DNA of 64,000 bases from Paramarasmius palmivorus (taxonomy: Eukaryota; Basidiomycota; Agaricomycetes; Agaricales; Marasmiaceae). The DNA lies in contig JAYKXP010000058.1 of NCBI GenBank assembly GCA_037176845.1, forward strand, positions 62,001 through 126,000. The letters are read 5' to 3'. Below, in pieces: positions 42,990 through 55,652 of the stretch. The position numbers and the translations under genes are program-made. The notes under the pieces are model-generated. The model ran no database searches. It was given only the letters and a program-made list of their open reading frames with translations, and was not told the origin of the DNA. How positions within the stretch are numbered: the first letter of the stretch is position 1; every line of letters starts with the position of its first letter.

Positions 42990-45233
42990 ATGAATCCCAA
43001 TAACAATACGAAGAGGCCTCCAGACTTGCCCGCTGGTGATCTTTCAATTCGTAGGCGAAACCGTCTTAACGTTGCAATCGAAGACCAAAATGACGATGCT
43101 ATTCTCTATGGCGGGTCGTTGAAAGCTTACTGGGCTTATTCTGACGAAGAAATACGTGAATTGGCAGTTGACCAACGTCTGTGTGATGACGTGGGCCCGT
43201 TACCTTGCTTCTTGTGGTCGAAGATTCAGACAATCAGGGATAGAATTAGAATGGGAACATGGGATTTTGGATTGGTGAAAGAAAAGAAGGTACGATCTCG
43301 ATATTTTACAGACTTTGTGTTTTTAACACGTTCGATTCCAGTTAGAACCTTGCGTCATCAAAATTGACTCGGACGACGAAATTGTGAGTTGGCCTTGTAA
43401 ATGTTATTGTGTTTATCTGAATCATGGTATAGGAATTTATATCTGCGCGTCCAACAAGAAGTAATGCTTATGACAAGAGCGAACCTTATGCGCTTGAGCC
43501 AGTGGGGGTAGAGGCCAAGCATGCGATTCGTCCTGTGGGAATGGAACGCTCACCTAACCCTCGGCAAGTCAAGAAAGGAACCCGGTTCAAAGAAGAGGAT
43601 CTAGATGTGGCAAAAAAAGAACCTGAGACATCGATAGAATGGCAAGTGAAGAATGAGGAAGCCGAAGAACTGTACGAGAAGAAAGAGCCCGAAGCTCGTG
43701 GTCCATTGGTGGGCGCGACGCCCGAGGAATTTGAAGGGGACTCTGACGACGATGTGCGCGTTTCCCCAAATTGTGGTGTAAACCTATCTCATTTTCACCT
43801 TAGGACATAGACCCAAACATGATATGTCTTCGGAATTCCGTCCATCCCTCGTATCACGGGCCTCGGGGTAGTTCTAAACGACCGCGTTCACCGTCTCCAG
43901 CATCGGCAACCCGAAACTTGCGACCCAGAACAGTACGACGAGACTATACGACGATGTTTGAAGGCTCACCCGAGCCTCAATCTTTCTCTAGAAGTCCATC
44001 ACAACGGTAAAACATTTTATAAGTTTGTTGGGTTCTCTGTGGGATTGACTACGACCATAGCCGTGCCATATCTCGCGTGCCATCTCCTCTTATCGAGAGT
44101 CATTCGGACAGTGATTCAAAGAGCATTAGAGCTACCCCAGCTAGACGTGCTACTTCAAGACGTGCGAGATCCAAATCTGCGAAGTAGGTCCGTTTGGTGT
44201 CGAGGTTGGTACAAATTACTGATGCAGGGAATCAGGCTCCCTGTGCCTCCTCCGTTGCAGCCAGGAGATGAAACCAAGCTGAGCCGTAAGGAGTACTGTC
44301 GACGCAACGATGTAAGTGTTTAAATCAATAACCTTGTTCTGTCTCTCATACCTCAACGTTCAAAGGGAGCGGAAGGCATCAAAGCAGAAGAAGCATCTAT
44401 CAACTTGCACGGCACCGTTCGTGAAATCCCACCGCCACTCGCCATCGATTTCGAAGCTCTCAGCATGGATGTCGGGCAGGAGACATTTGGCATCTCCAGA
44501 GCCCGATGGACAGAACTCTTTGGTGGGAGCCGCTTCGGGACGGAAACCACGGCAAAGAAGCAACTGGATCCCAGATATAAACATATGCTATACTTGAATC
44601 GAGAGTATAACCCAGATGCGCCGCAAATGGCCGGTGAAGGTGGGTTGTACATGGAATCAGAGAACGATCCAACGAAACCGAACGTGCCATCTCATCCGAA
44701 GTGGGAGAAGAATAGATATGTCCTCGTCACGAAGGTTCGCAACAATGAGTGGAGGCTCATTGGTCTGGTGAAAGTGACGGGGTTGGATTCTTTGACTCCG
44801 CAAGAATTTGAGGATCTCAACCCGGTGGTATGGAGTTTCATTTTGTGATCGTGCATTCCAGGCTCACATGTCGATGATATAGTGTAAAGCTACTTGGCTG
44901 AACAACATCAGTAAGAAAGGCTGGGGACGAAGAATCAAAGCACGGATTCGACTTCGGAGGCAACTCGGCGGGGAAGAGCCTTCAGCAGACCAGGTGCAAG
45001 AAGAGATTGAGAGGGAGACCGCCCCAAACAAACAAGCGGGGGTAGAATTTCCTGACGTCTCTATTGACGATATCGAGGAAACGTTCTTGAACGGCAAGAG
45101 TGTAAGCGGTCGTTTGATCTATGTTGATCAGTTCTGAATCTTTCCGCAGAGGCTGCAGGTATACCAAATCAAAGTCGTTGAATACCCTCATACAATCCAA
45201 CGACACATTCTTAATAATTCACCTCATGCGTAG
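42990..45233 (+). CDS. Three-block family protein, copy 6 (function unknown)
   Basis: Complete member, 28 kb from the main cluster. Block A: LSIRRRNRLNVAIEDQNDDA, LKAYWAYSDEEIRELAVDQ and VGPLPCFLWSKIQTIRDR. Acidic/basic middle: KKGTRFKEEDLDVAKKEPE, EEAEELYEKKEPEARGP. Block B: DIDPNMICLRNSV, KRPRSPSPASATRNLRPRTV, spliced with the same intron position after DSDDD as in copy 3. Then PPLQPGDETKLSRKEYCRRN. Block C: RARWTELFGGSRFGTETTAK, MLYLNREYNPDAPQMAGEGG, WRLIGLVKVTGLDSLTPQEF, RIKARIRLRRQLGGEEPSAD, FPDVSIDDIEETFLNGKS and VYQIKVVEYPHTIQRHIL. It ends NSPHA with TAG at 45231-45233 and has no long tail after the YP..IQ motif. It is closest to copy 5. Confidence 0.8.
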
Positions 45234-45505
45234 TCAGAGCTAGTGGTGAAGGCATTCTTGAAACATGTATATATAGTACAATGACACCGATTAGATAGAT
45301 CTATAAAATTGACCGGACGTTGTGAGCGCTTACGCAATGTTTGAGTTCGTGGGTCCCATCTTCCACCAAGCAACGATGTCATTCTACCTTACATATCGTA
45401 CATACATACTCTGAGCGGTGTGATTATATACTACACGGAATAGATTTGGTGGCCCTTTTTACAATGAGCACGCGTGTGGTTCCCTCCTTTTCAAGCTTTC
45501 ATCAC

Positions 45506-47032
45506 CTAAAAAGTCTTCTCGTTGTCGTGGTCCTTCAAGCTAACCCAACTGCTCTCCACGCCTTCTACACCGCTTGACACATCGCCTGAATAGTTCGATG
45601 CAACTTCTGCCTCGCTCCCCGTATCTTCTTCCTCCTCACTCTGAGCAGGAGGTGGTTGCTGAGGAGCACTTTGCGTAGCAGGCGGAGGTAGCACAAAAGG
45701 TTGGCCAGGTAACAACCGATTCCTCACGCCCACAAGGAAATGTGGAATGGCCAGTACGACGTCCAGAACAGACGTAGGCAAATGTGAAGCGAGCCGATAC
45801 GTCAAGGCTCCAGCTCCAACCGCAATTCTTTGCTTCCTCAACCATAAACATGACCATTCTCTCGGCTCAATAAGACCCACGATGCGTTTCACAAACACAT
45901 CCGGATTCGATGGCCTGCGTCCCCTCGTCGAACCGAGAATCTCCGCAAATGCCGGACCGTAAGTCAATTTCTCTGATGCAGTCCATGTGGACATTTCCTT
46001 CAACACTTCGCCTTCTCCACGCGCCTTTCCACCGACAGAGAATGATCCAATGTCAACGGTGACGACACGGATACCTTTCATACCCTCGGTCTTCCCGGTC
46101 AAGGAGGCAGAATGGATCTCTCTACGAAGGATGTTGAGCCCAACCTGCGTAGCGGCGACTGGCATCGCACTCGCAGATGTGAAGGGTATACCAGCGTGTG
46201 AGGTGCTAGGTAAACAGACAATAATATTCCTGTTCTTGTTCTTCCCGTGGTTTGCGTTGGTGGGCGAACGCAGGAGAGGGAGTATGTTCTGGATGACTGT
46301 GAGAGGTGTGATGTGTGTGGAGACGAGGTGTGGAAGGTACGCGGACTGTAGGTCCAGGCATTCGAGTGGAGTTGGTGATGGTGATGGAAGAGAGAGGAAT
46401 GATATGATGGAATGAATGGTGTTATCTCTGCCATTAGCGTATACGTCGCCCTTTGCAGTCAAGGGGAACTTGCGTGAAAGAGTAGAGGAAAGACTCCTTA
46501 AGAAAACAGGAATGGTATCGGGCTTGGCTGGGTCGAGTACAAGAGCTCGTACCCAGCCAGCAGGAGAAAGGTTTTCGATGGCGGCGACATCAGAGGTACT
46601 GGGGACCGTGCAGATAACGATGTATTGGGTTTGTGATTGGAGAAGGGATTGAATAAGAGGTGTAGCCAAAGGATGATCGGCACCGAGAATGATAATGACC
46701 TGCTTTTGGCGCTGTGTCGCAGGGTGTGTCTTGGGTCTAGGGCGAGTGTACAATGTATATCCAACGAGAAGCCCAGCACCCACACCAACTACTCCAGCGC
46801 CTACTTTCCAATTCAAGTTGAAGTTTAATGAACTAGAAGGTGGTGGCGGTGGTGGAGGGGGAGGTGGAACTTCGAAGTCACCTAAAACTGGAAGCTGGGG
46901 AAGTTGGGGTGGACCATAGCGAGTAATATCGATCCAGAGCTGGTGTACACTCTCCCTAATCGAGCCTGGTACTTCAAGAGACGTCGAAAGCAGTTCTTCC
47001 AGCGATTCCAGGTATGATTCCAGTTTGTCCAT
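45506..47032 (-). CDS. DUF1776 family protein, SDR-like, membrane-anchored
   Basis: A single-exon protein of 508 residues starting MDKLESYLESLEELLSTSLE. An in-frame ATG 30 bases upstream is possible, but the chosen one better suits the family. A run of ten prolines (near residue 60) precedes a glycine-rich membrane segment (VGAGVVGVGAGLLVGYTLYT). A Rossmann-like domain follows with VIIILGADHPLATPLIQSLL, NIIVCLPSTSHAGIPFTSAS and RVVTVDIGSFSV. The C-terminus (AYRLASHLPTSVLD-like, PPPATQSAPQQPPPAQSEEE) is low-complexity and acidic. The function of DUF1776 proteins is not settled; the fold is short-chain dehydrogenase-like. Confidence 0.72.
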   Translation of the reverse strand: MDKLESYLESLEELLSTSLEVPGSIRESVHQLWIDITRYGPPQLPQLPVLGDFEVPPPPPPPPPPSSSLNFNLNWKVGAGVVGVGAGLLVGYTLYTRPRPKTHPATQRQKQVIIILGADHPLATPLIQSLLQSQTQYIVICTVPSTSDVAAIENLSPAGWVRALVLDPAKPDTIPVFLRSLSSTLSRKFPLTAKGDVYANGRDNTIHSIISFLSLPSPSPTPLECLDLQSAYLPHLVSTHITPLTVIQNILPLLRSPTNANHGKNKNRNIIVCLPSTSHAGIPFTSASAMPVAATQVGLNILRREIHSASLTGKTEGMKGIRVVTVDIGSFSVGGKARGEGEVLKEMSTWTASEKLTYGPAFAEILGSTRGRRPSNPDVFVKRIVGLIEPREWSCLWLRKQRIAVGAGALTYRLASHLPTSVLDVVLAIPHFLVGVRNRLLPGQPFVLPPPATQSAPQQPPPAQSEEEEDTGSEAEVASNYSGDVSSGVEGVESSWVSLKDHDNEKTF

Positions 47033-47809
47033 TGTGGAAGAGAGTAAGCTGCGTATAATCACGTGTAGCTACAGAACGTTTGTCTCGATCTTCCATGTCA
47101 ATTGTTTTCACATCAGCTCACGAATCTGGATACGTTCGCCCGACCTCTGGAAGCTCTAGATTTCACGTCGAAGACTACCTTCAATGGAAAATTGCTCTCA
47201 AAATTCTCACTGTGGTAAAAAACGGCGGCGGTCGAGCCTGATGTGTCCATTTGGACCCCTATATGTAAACAATGAACGTTAATGAACTTCTACTCTTTTC
47301 AGGTCTGTCCATCACGATTTTTCACTCAGTGATATTCACCAAGCTGATACCAGGTTGGAAGAAATGATTTTAATACCCTGCCCGCGTCTTAGGCGATATG
47401 CCATCGTACATATGGCTCTCTACACCGACAAGAACACTATCATCTTTGGAGGTGGAGCCCATACAGCATATCACTCGCGTTAAGTTCCCCGAGTGTCAGT
47501 TGCCTCTCGCCGGCAAGCCCATTCGTAATAATTCAGACTAATTTAGAGAAAGATATCGAGATAATTTGGATAGCCGTCTTTTCCTGCGTGATAATGAAAC
47601 ACTTTACTGTGTCGGGCGCGTGCCGAGCCCGAGCTCATGTTCGCGGCATTTTGACCGCCCGCAAATCACATAAAATGGTATGTATAACCCGTAGATCGTG
47701 TCTGGGACGCGTTGGTTGCAAACTAATAATTAACGAAGGGAAGGTACGATAAAACGCGCCGCTCGACGCTGGCCTCTAGAGGTATACTAAATCACAGATC
47801 CCCAGTGAC
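47033..47809. other. Intergenic region, no gene seen
   Basis: 777 bases between the DUF1776 start and the cupredoxin stop. Short frames only, no repeats noted. It includes the promoter of the DUF1776 gene. Confidence 0.4.
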
Positions 47810-48519
47810 TTAGAAGGCCAACCCCAATGCCAAACCGGCAACTGACAAAAGGCTAACAGCGCTTGCTGTCAAGCCCATGGCACCGTTGCCCTCCTTAGCC
47901 TTTGACTGTAACAGGACCCATCAGTACCCTACTAACCACGGGGGATCAAAGATAACATACCTGGAAGGCATCAAAGGTTTTGTCTGCAGGGGCATTGACC
48001 GCGAAGACCATTCCTTGTTGACAGTGGTTGGCTTGAGCGCAGTAGAACCAAAGCGGATCGGAGCCATTGACCGGGACTCGCCACTCCTGTTGGGAGGCAC
48101 CCTGAGCGATACTCTGGAACCCCGAATCGACTCCATCACCCTTCTTCGTGCAAGGGTTGTCAAAGGTAGACTGGGTTGCGGTCTATATTGGGAGGATGGC
48201 ATTAGCATGAAAGCGAGTGAGTGAATTGTGAGGGTACTGACATGGTTGCCTCCGACGAATTGGAAGACGACAACGTCGCCACTGGTAGCGTTGATACTAG
48301 ATCATATATGTTAATAGATTGCCTCAAACGAATGTGGAAGCGTATACCTCGATGGGGTAAACGTTGAGCCCTGTGAGGGGGACCTGGTCAGCTCGCGATT
48401 CGGTTGAAGAGTTGTCAGAAACTCACTCCATCTCCAACTTTGACAGGGATGTCTGCAGCAAGGACCCCAGCGACGGCGTAGGTCAGGGCAACGGCAGCGG
48501 TAGCAGTAGAGAAGCGCAT
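47810..48519 (-). CDS. Small secreted cupredoxin (extracellular serine-rich protein type), GPI-like C-terminus
   Basis: Starts MRFSTATAAVALTYAVAGVL, a signal peptide ending near ALAA/D. After spliced short exons it reads GSTFTPSSINATSGDVVVFQ, FVGGNHTVTQSTFDNPC, GFQSIAQGASQQEWRVPVNG, LWFYCAQANHCQQGMVFAVN. This is a type 1 copper site: His in GNHTVTQS, then Cys, His and Met in YCAQANHCQQGM. The C-terminus (KEGNGAMGLTASAVSLLSVA, then GLALGLAF) is a hydrophobic tail like a GPI-attachment signal. At least five introns occur in about 700 bases. Fungal proteins of this kind are cell-surface or secreted blue-copper-like proteins; their electron partner is usually unknown. The ATG at 48519 is chosen because the longer frame upstream is not signal-like. 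Confidence 0.82.
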
Positions 48520-50384
48520 TTTGAAGGTTGAAAGTAGGCCCGTAAGTGTGGACGAAAGATAAAAAGCTGAGCCTGTATCATCGTTGTTAGACAGAATCGA
48601 GCGGAATGAGAGAAGACTCACTCTGCTCACAAGAGATTGACCAAGAAAGAGAAGTAAGTTGCTGGCAACCAGTCCAAGGAGTGACCTTTTATAAGCCTGT
48701 CCGTAACGATTTGTCTAGGTTTGTCCAGTTTTTCCCGATACATCGATGGCTATATTGCCGCTAGTTGTTGAGCCAATTGCGCGTCCCGCCACTGCTAGAG
48801 TTCATCCAGGGACCAGTTCCTTGATTTTGCCATTTGATACCTAGATCAGTGACCCGCGTACTACCCGAGTGGCAACGGGAAGATGCATGATCGGGATGCG
48901 TAGCTGAGAATCTGTAGAAGGGATTCACCGATCCTTTGAAGTGTCAATGATACCGTAGAGCCGAGAAGTTTGGCCACTGCAGGTGGTTTGTGAAGGGTAA
49001 TAGTTCCTGCTGGAATTTTGAGATGAGAATGGGGTCCCTAAGTAACGTCCTCACCATAGCAGCATCATGAGATCCTGATTATGACGGTGAGAACGATATC
49101 TGTGGCTGTTGTATTCTAAAGCCAAAGGCGGGCCTTCGCAGTCTGATATGACTGCTGTTTTGTAGATGGTTATCAGCTTGTCTTCCTAGTTAGTTGGCAT
49201 AGGATATGTGCACCAGAGCTTTGGAATCGAGCAGATGAGCAGCGTCCCACAGCCAAGAAGCTAGTGATTATCATCTCCGCCCAGCCCCAGAGTGATACCT
49301 ATGCTGCTGCTGTATCTAAATGTCAAGGGAGCCGGTAATATCCATAAGCCACCTTCGAATAGCAGCGTCGTTATCTACGTTCTGCGGACCGTGGCTGTCA
49401 GCTGCCGAAAAACAAAGAGATCTCTAGAACGGCCACGCACCACAGCGCGCTCGAAACATTGATAGTCGATATCATAGAACAGGACGGTATTCTGGTGAAC
49501 AAGCACAGTGGAAACGGCTAGCGCATGGAGCCACGTGTAGTCGGGGAGCAGTTCGATAGGTGCGGCTGAGTGATAATCGACTCGCGCAACATCTTGCAAG
49601 CAGCACCGGTGATCAACACATACATTGGACTTCAGCGCTTCATTACCTATCTCGCAGTCAGCAGTAGGGAGTTTAGCCCAGAACAGTCCCCAGAAATCTA
49701 CGAATAATTTGCCCCGACTGTTAAAACCATGAGCATCAGAAGAGTTGGCAGTGCTGGATGGAAAAGAAATACCTTGTCTTCATACCTGTTCCAAGTACTA
49801 GTGCATGACAAGTGCAAGGAGACGAGACCAAACGTCACCATCCATACGGTCTTTTATGGTACAAAAGAAGACAGCTGGACTATGTATCGTTATGATTGCT
49901 GCATCTGGGATAGTATTGTAGGATTGGCAAGACAAGAATTTCGCGAAGGAATGTCCAGAGCAGATAAGTCGTGTGAAGGAGTTGCTGACCGACTGTGGTG
50001 TACCTCTTGAGCTTGAGGGCGCGACCTTCAGGACCATTCAGACGAAACCTCGGAAAGAGGGCATTCAAGCTTCAAGCCTTGTATAGCGCATTTTCCGTGT
50101 CAAAATGTGAACGGTAGTTTAACACGACCTTTTCTACCCGAGAATGAGCGAACGTTACAGAGACAGTTGATACCGGACTCACCTAGCACCGCTATGTAAT
50201 TGGGCAACCCACGAGCAGCCCGTCATGGACGCGTTGACGGTGACCTTGGGTTACCAGAGTGAGGTTGACCGTGGTCCAGCGCTAGAGAAAAAAGATTCCC
50301 ACGAGCAGCGTGGGAAGCTATTGAAAAAGGGCAGACCGTCTTCCGAGTTTTCCCTCCACCCCATCCCATTCCACATCCACGACA
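48520..50384. other. 1.9-kb divergent intergenic region, no gene seen
   Basis: Between the cupredoxin and ATP synthase beta genes. Open frames at 49375-49599 (-), 49729-50010 (+) and 49798-50068 (-) overlap each other and lack motifs. The ATP2 side is pyrimidine-rich just before the ATG (ccctccaccccatcccattcc). Confidence 0.4.
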
Positions 50385-52280
<1,896 letters not shown>

Positions 52281-53543
52281 ACGCCTATTTAGATTGACGG
52301 GTGTTGTGAAAAAGAATCGTAGCTCGGATGTTAATACATTATTCCTTTCTTAAACTCTATCTTGGGTTACTACCAATGCTGGTGACAGCTTGGTGTGAGG
52401 CATGGTGCTACGGCCGGTGGACCACACGTAGGATAGGTAGTGAATTTAGCGGGATGTTCTTCGGCGCTGTCAACATTTGGTCAAAGCACAGGTACAGAGG
52501 AGGAGGATTGAATGGTTGAACTATGGTCTACTACGGTGGATTTACATAGCAAATTTAAACTCGTAGCAAGCACTTACTAGTACTCTTGGGCAGCCCCAGG
52601 TTACTCACTTAGCGGGTGCTGCCATCTTCCCACGCCTATACTCTCCTAGCCTTGTTCATGACGAAAGCATGGCTCACTATACAGGACTCTTCCCACTCGC
52701 CATGATTGAAACACCTCACTCATAGTATGAGAACCGCAAGCACGGCAGTCGGCAGAACTCTAGAAACGCGAACTGAGGTGATTTTGAATACTATACACGC
52801 GTAGCTCATCTAACGCTTAGAATTTAAAAGTTGTTTAAAAGGACGCAAGAGTCGGGAAGTTGATAGATTGGCATAGGTCTAGTACCAGCTATCTATGATT
52901 GAGGAGTTCACGGAGGATCGATTGCCCCGTGAGTGCTCTAAGTCTATGTTCTATTGCTGTGTACTGTATGTTGACATCTGACAGGCACTCCCTAGGCCTC
53001 GAAACTTCCGAGCCTTTCGCTACTTTCCCGTCGTTAATTCACTCGAATTTTGCGAGCATGATGGATTCGTACAGCACGCGGAGTATCCAGAATTCAGGCA
53101 ATGAATTGACGCGTTCTTGGTCACCATCTTCAATTCTCCTTTTCAGACTCGGTAGGTTGTTGATACCGAAGGCGTTATCAGTTATTTTTCTGGCCCATCT
53201 CAACTTCCATTTATAAGGAATTCAGAAGAACATGTCCAGGACACGGAGTACAAGCGGCGATAGGATATAGCAGCTTCTCTTTTCAAGGTTCTCATGATCA
53301 AAGCTTGGGACTACGCCTTCCATAGAGTGCATTGCGGCATTGTCACGGCACGCGTCAGTATTCTATCGAACGACGGATAGACAATTTAGCTTGCATCGCC
53401 TCTCCCCTTCCAGTTTTCGTCAATTCAGGGCACTATAGACCGAGACCGATGAATTCGTACCATTCGGCCTGTCGAGAAAAACCGACATAAGGAAGCCATG
53501 GCCTTTGAATCACGGAAACCTTTCTCAAACTACTCAAGACTAG
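52281..53543. other. 1.3-kb intergenic region, no gene seen
   Basis: Between ATP2 and DUF6533-type copy B. A 105-codon frame at 52899-53216 has no motif, signal peptide or splice context. No repeats noted. Confidence 0.4.
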
Positions 53544-55210
53544 ATGGCTATTGAGTCGGATCCACAGACGATGTTGGAATATATGTTGGCACTTCGCGTT
53601 GTTGTAGTAAGTCTTCGTTTGTTTCTCTGATTTCATTCCGTTGATTCAGTTTCTAGATGATAGAATGTTAGTGGTTCAAGAAGTTGCATATAAACCAGTA
53701 CTCATCGCTAAACGCGTGTTCAACATAGATGCCAGCATGGCAATTCTGGTATGTGATCTTTACCTGCTCAACAAGCCTTTATTCAATGCGCTTTAGGTCT
53801 TTGACTATTTCGTCACGCTAGGTTAAGGGTTTTCTCTAACAAGGGGTATGTCGCTAACTCAGCTTGCACAGGCCAGGAAGTCCACTTAGTATGGACAAAT
53901 GGTCGTTGGAATATTGGGAAAATTCTCTTCTTCCTGACACGATATGTTCCATTTGTAGCGGGATTCTTGACACTCTATGGTGCGCCTTGCTTTCCTATTT
54001 AACCACCATTTTCGTGCTCATCTTCATACCTATGTAGTGGATGCAGTCGAAGGCATTGGGCTATCCGCATGCGCGAAATTAACACGGGCTGCAGTTTGTA
54101 TGTACTTCGTGCACTTTCCTTGTATCCCACTGATCGTTACCTAGACTGCGCCTTAGTCGATATAATTATTGCTGAAAGTGTGTTGCAAGTTTTTTTCTGA
54201 TTCATCAGTGGCTGAGTCCATTCGACAGTCATTCTTACTCTCCGCGTATCCGCACTATGGGGAAACGATCGCAAAGTCATAGCCTTCCTTATTATGTCGG
54301 TTACTGCTGCATCTTCTATTGCAGTATCCCAGATAGGAAGAGTCCATGTCGCGCAGAATAGTTAGTGGAGCCTCTCCTTTATCTTCTGAGTCTTACAAAG
54401 AAATCAGCATTTGGAGAAGATCTCTATGCGACTTATGGTATCTGTCCACCATACTTCGCAAATTCAAACGCAATGACTACATGCTATGTCGTCTTGGTAT
54501 CATATGAAACAGGTATGCCTCGCAATTCCGGCACCTTCCGTTTTTGTTTGACAAGTCGTTAACAGTCATACTCACTTTGACGGTAATCAAAGCCATTGAA
54601 CACTGTAAGGTCCACCTACCCCTCTCCGAGCAGCCACAGCTCAAACCGCAGGTTATTCAGATCGTCAACCCGGACGTTCGTCGTTCATTAACATCTTTTT
54701 CGCAGATGGTGAGGAGTTTGTCTTATATCTGTTGCAAGTTTGTTGACAGTTACATTCAGGTTTATCATATAACTTCTTCATTCTCGGTCAGACAGCCTCT
54801 TTCTGCTCGAGAACGCCTCTCATCGTTATTAACAGCGTGCTCGATCACTAACATTGTTGTTCGATATAGAACGACAGTAAGTCGTTCGTCATGGTTTGTA
54901 TTGACTATCCTGTACTCACTGCCTTGTCAGTTAGAATACGTTAACCTCTTCACTTCGTACGTCCAAAGTATCCAAAGAGACTCCTAGACATTGAAGTACC
55001 CGCTTTAGCCTACAACCTGTCATCCATTCTGTCCTTACATCACGAATGATGCTCCATCTCAAAGGTGCAGCCAAAAATGCACCGTCCACATGGCAAAACT
55101 CAACTTTACGTTTCGGGGACGGACACAACTGGGAAGATATGCCAGTGGACGACGACTGTATTGTGAACGACGGGTCATGGTTTACGAGCGCAGATTCACA
55201 TAGAACATAG
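53544..55210 (+). CDS. DUF6533-type multi-pass membrane protein, copy B
   Basis: Starts MAIESDPQTMLEYMLALRVV and continues through short exons with NGRWNIGKILFFLTRYVPFV and AGFLTLY, the conserved DUF6533 segment. Then come helical exons including ILTLRVSALWGNDRKVIAFL, and the loop FGEDLYATYGICPPYFANSN. A further helix is followed by the C-terminal tail MMLHLKGAAKNAPSTWQ, ending acidic (EDMPVDDDCIVNDGSWFTSA). The TAG is at 55208-55210. At least eight introns. It is convergent with copy C, 442 bases between stops, and they are clearly paralogous. Confidence 0.7.
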
Positions 55211-55652
55211 AGACATGTATGTATATCCTTCATCCGAAATGTAGGTCGCTCGTTGACTAGGTAGACTAGCTATCAAATTAATGCTCGAAACGTTCTCATC
55301 GACCTTCCAACCCTGTTGGTGAAGCTCGTGGACGTGTACCGCCACTACAATCTCTGAATTATCTCCAGTCTCTTCCTGTTTCTCCAGCTTCAATCAGACA
55401 TCACCGGAGTGTGGACAATCAAGCAAGTGCCGTATTAGTATACATGGTGCTTCCAAACTTAGGTCGCAAGGAATCAACCTGCTTCACCCATATCCAAGGT
55501 TCTCGTTGTAGTTCATCGATATCCTTGCCGGGCAAGGTTCCGACGACACCTTTAGAAAAGTATGATAAGTACCTTGAGTGAATCTAATGTACAATGCACA
55601 GAGTCCGTCTCTACAAATAATTACATCTATTCTACATCTACCGGAAATTTAG
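55211..55652. other. Convergent spacer between DUF6533-type copies B and C
   Basis: 442 bases, no gene seen; probably overlapping 3' untranslated regions. Confidence 0.4.

Noticed and set aside
46000..46900. Several long antisense frames over the DUF1776 gene
   Set aside because: They mirror a GC-biased single-exon gene and have no independent support.
49375..50068. Overlapping open frames on both strands upstream of ATP2
   Set aside because: No motif, signal peptide or splice continuity; consistent with chance frames in a 1.9-kb gap.
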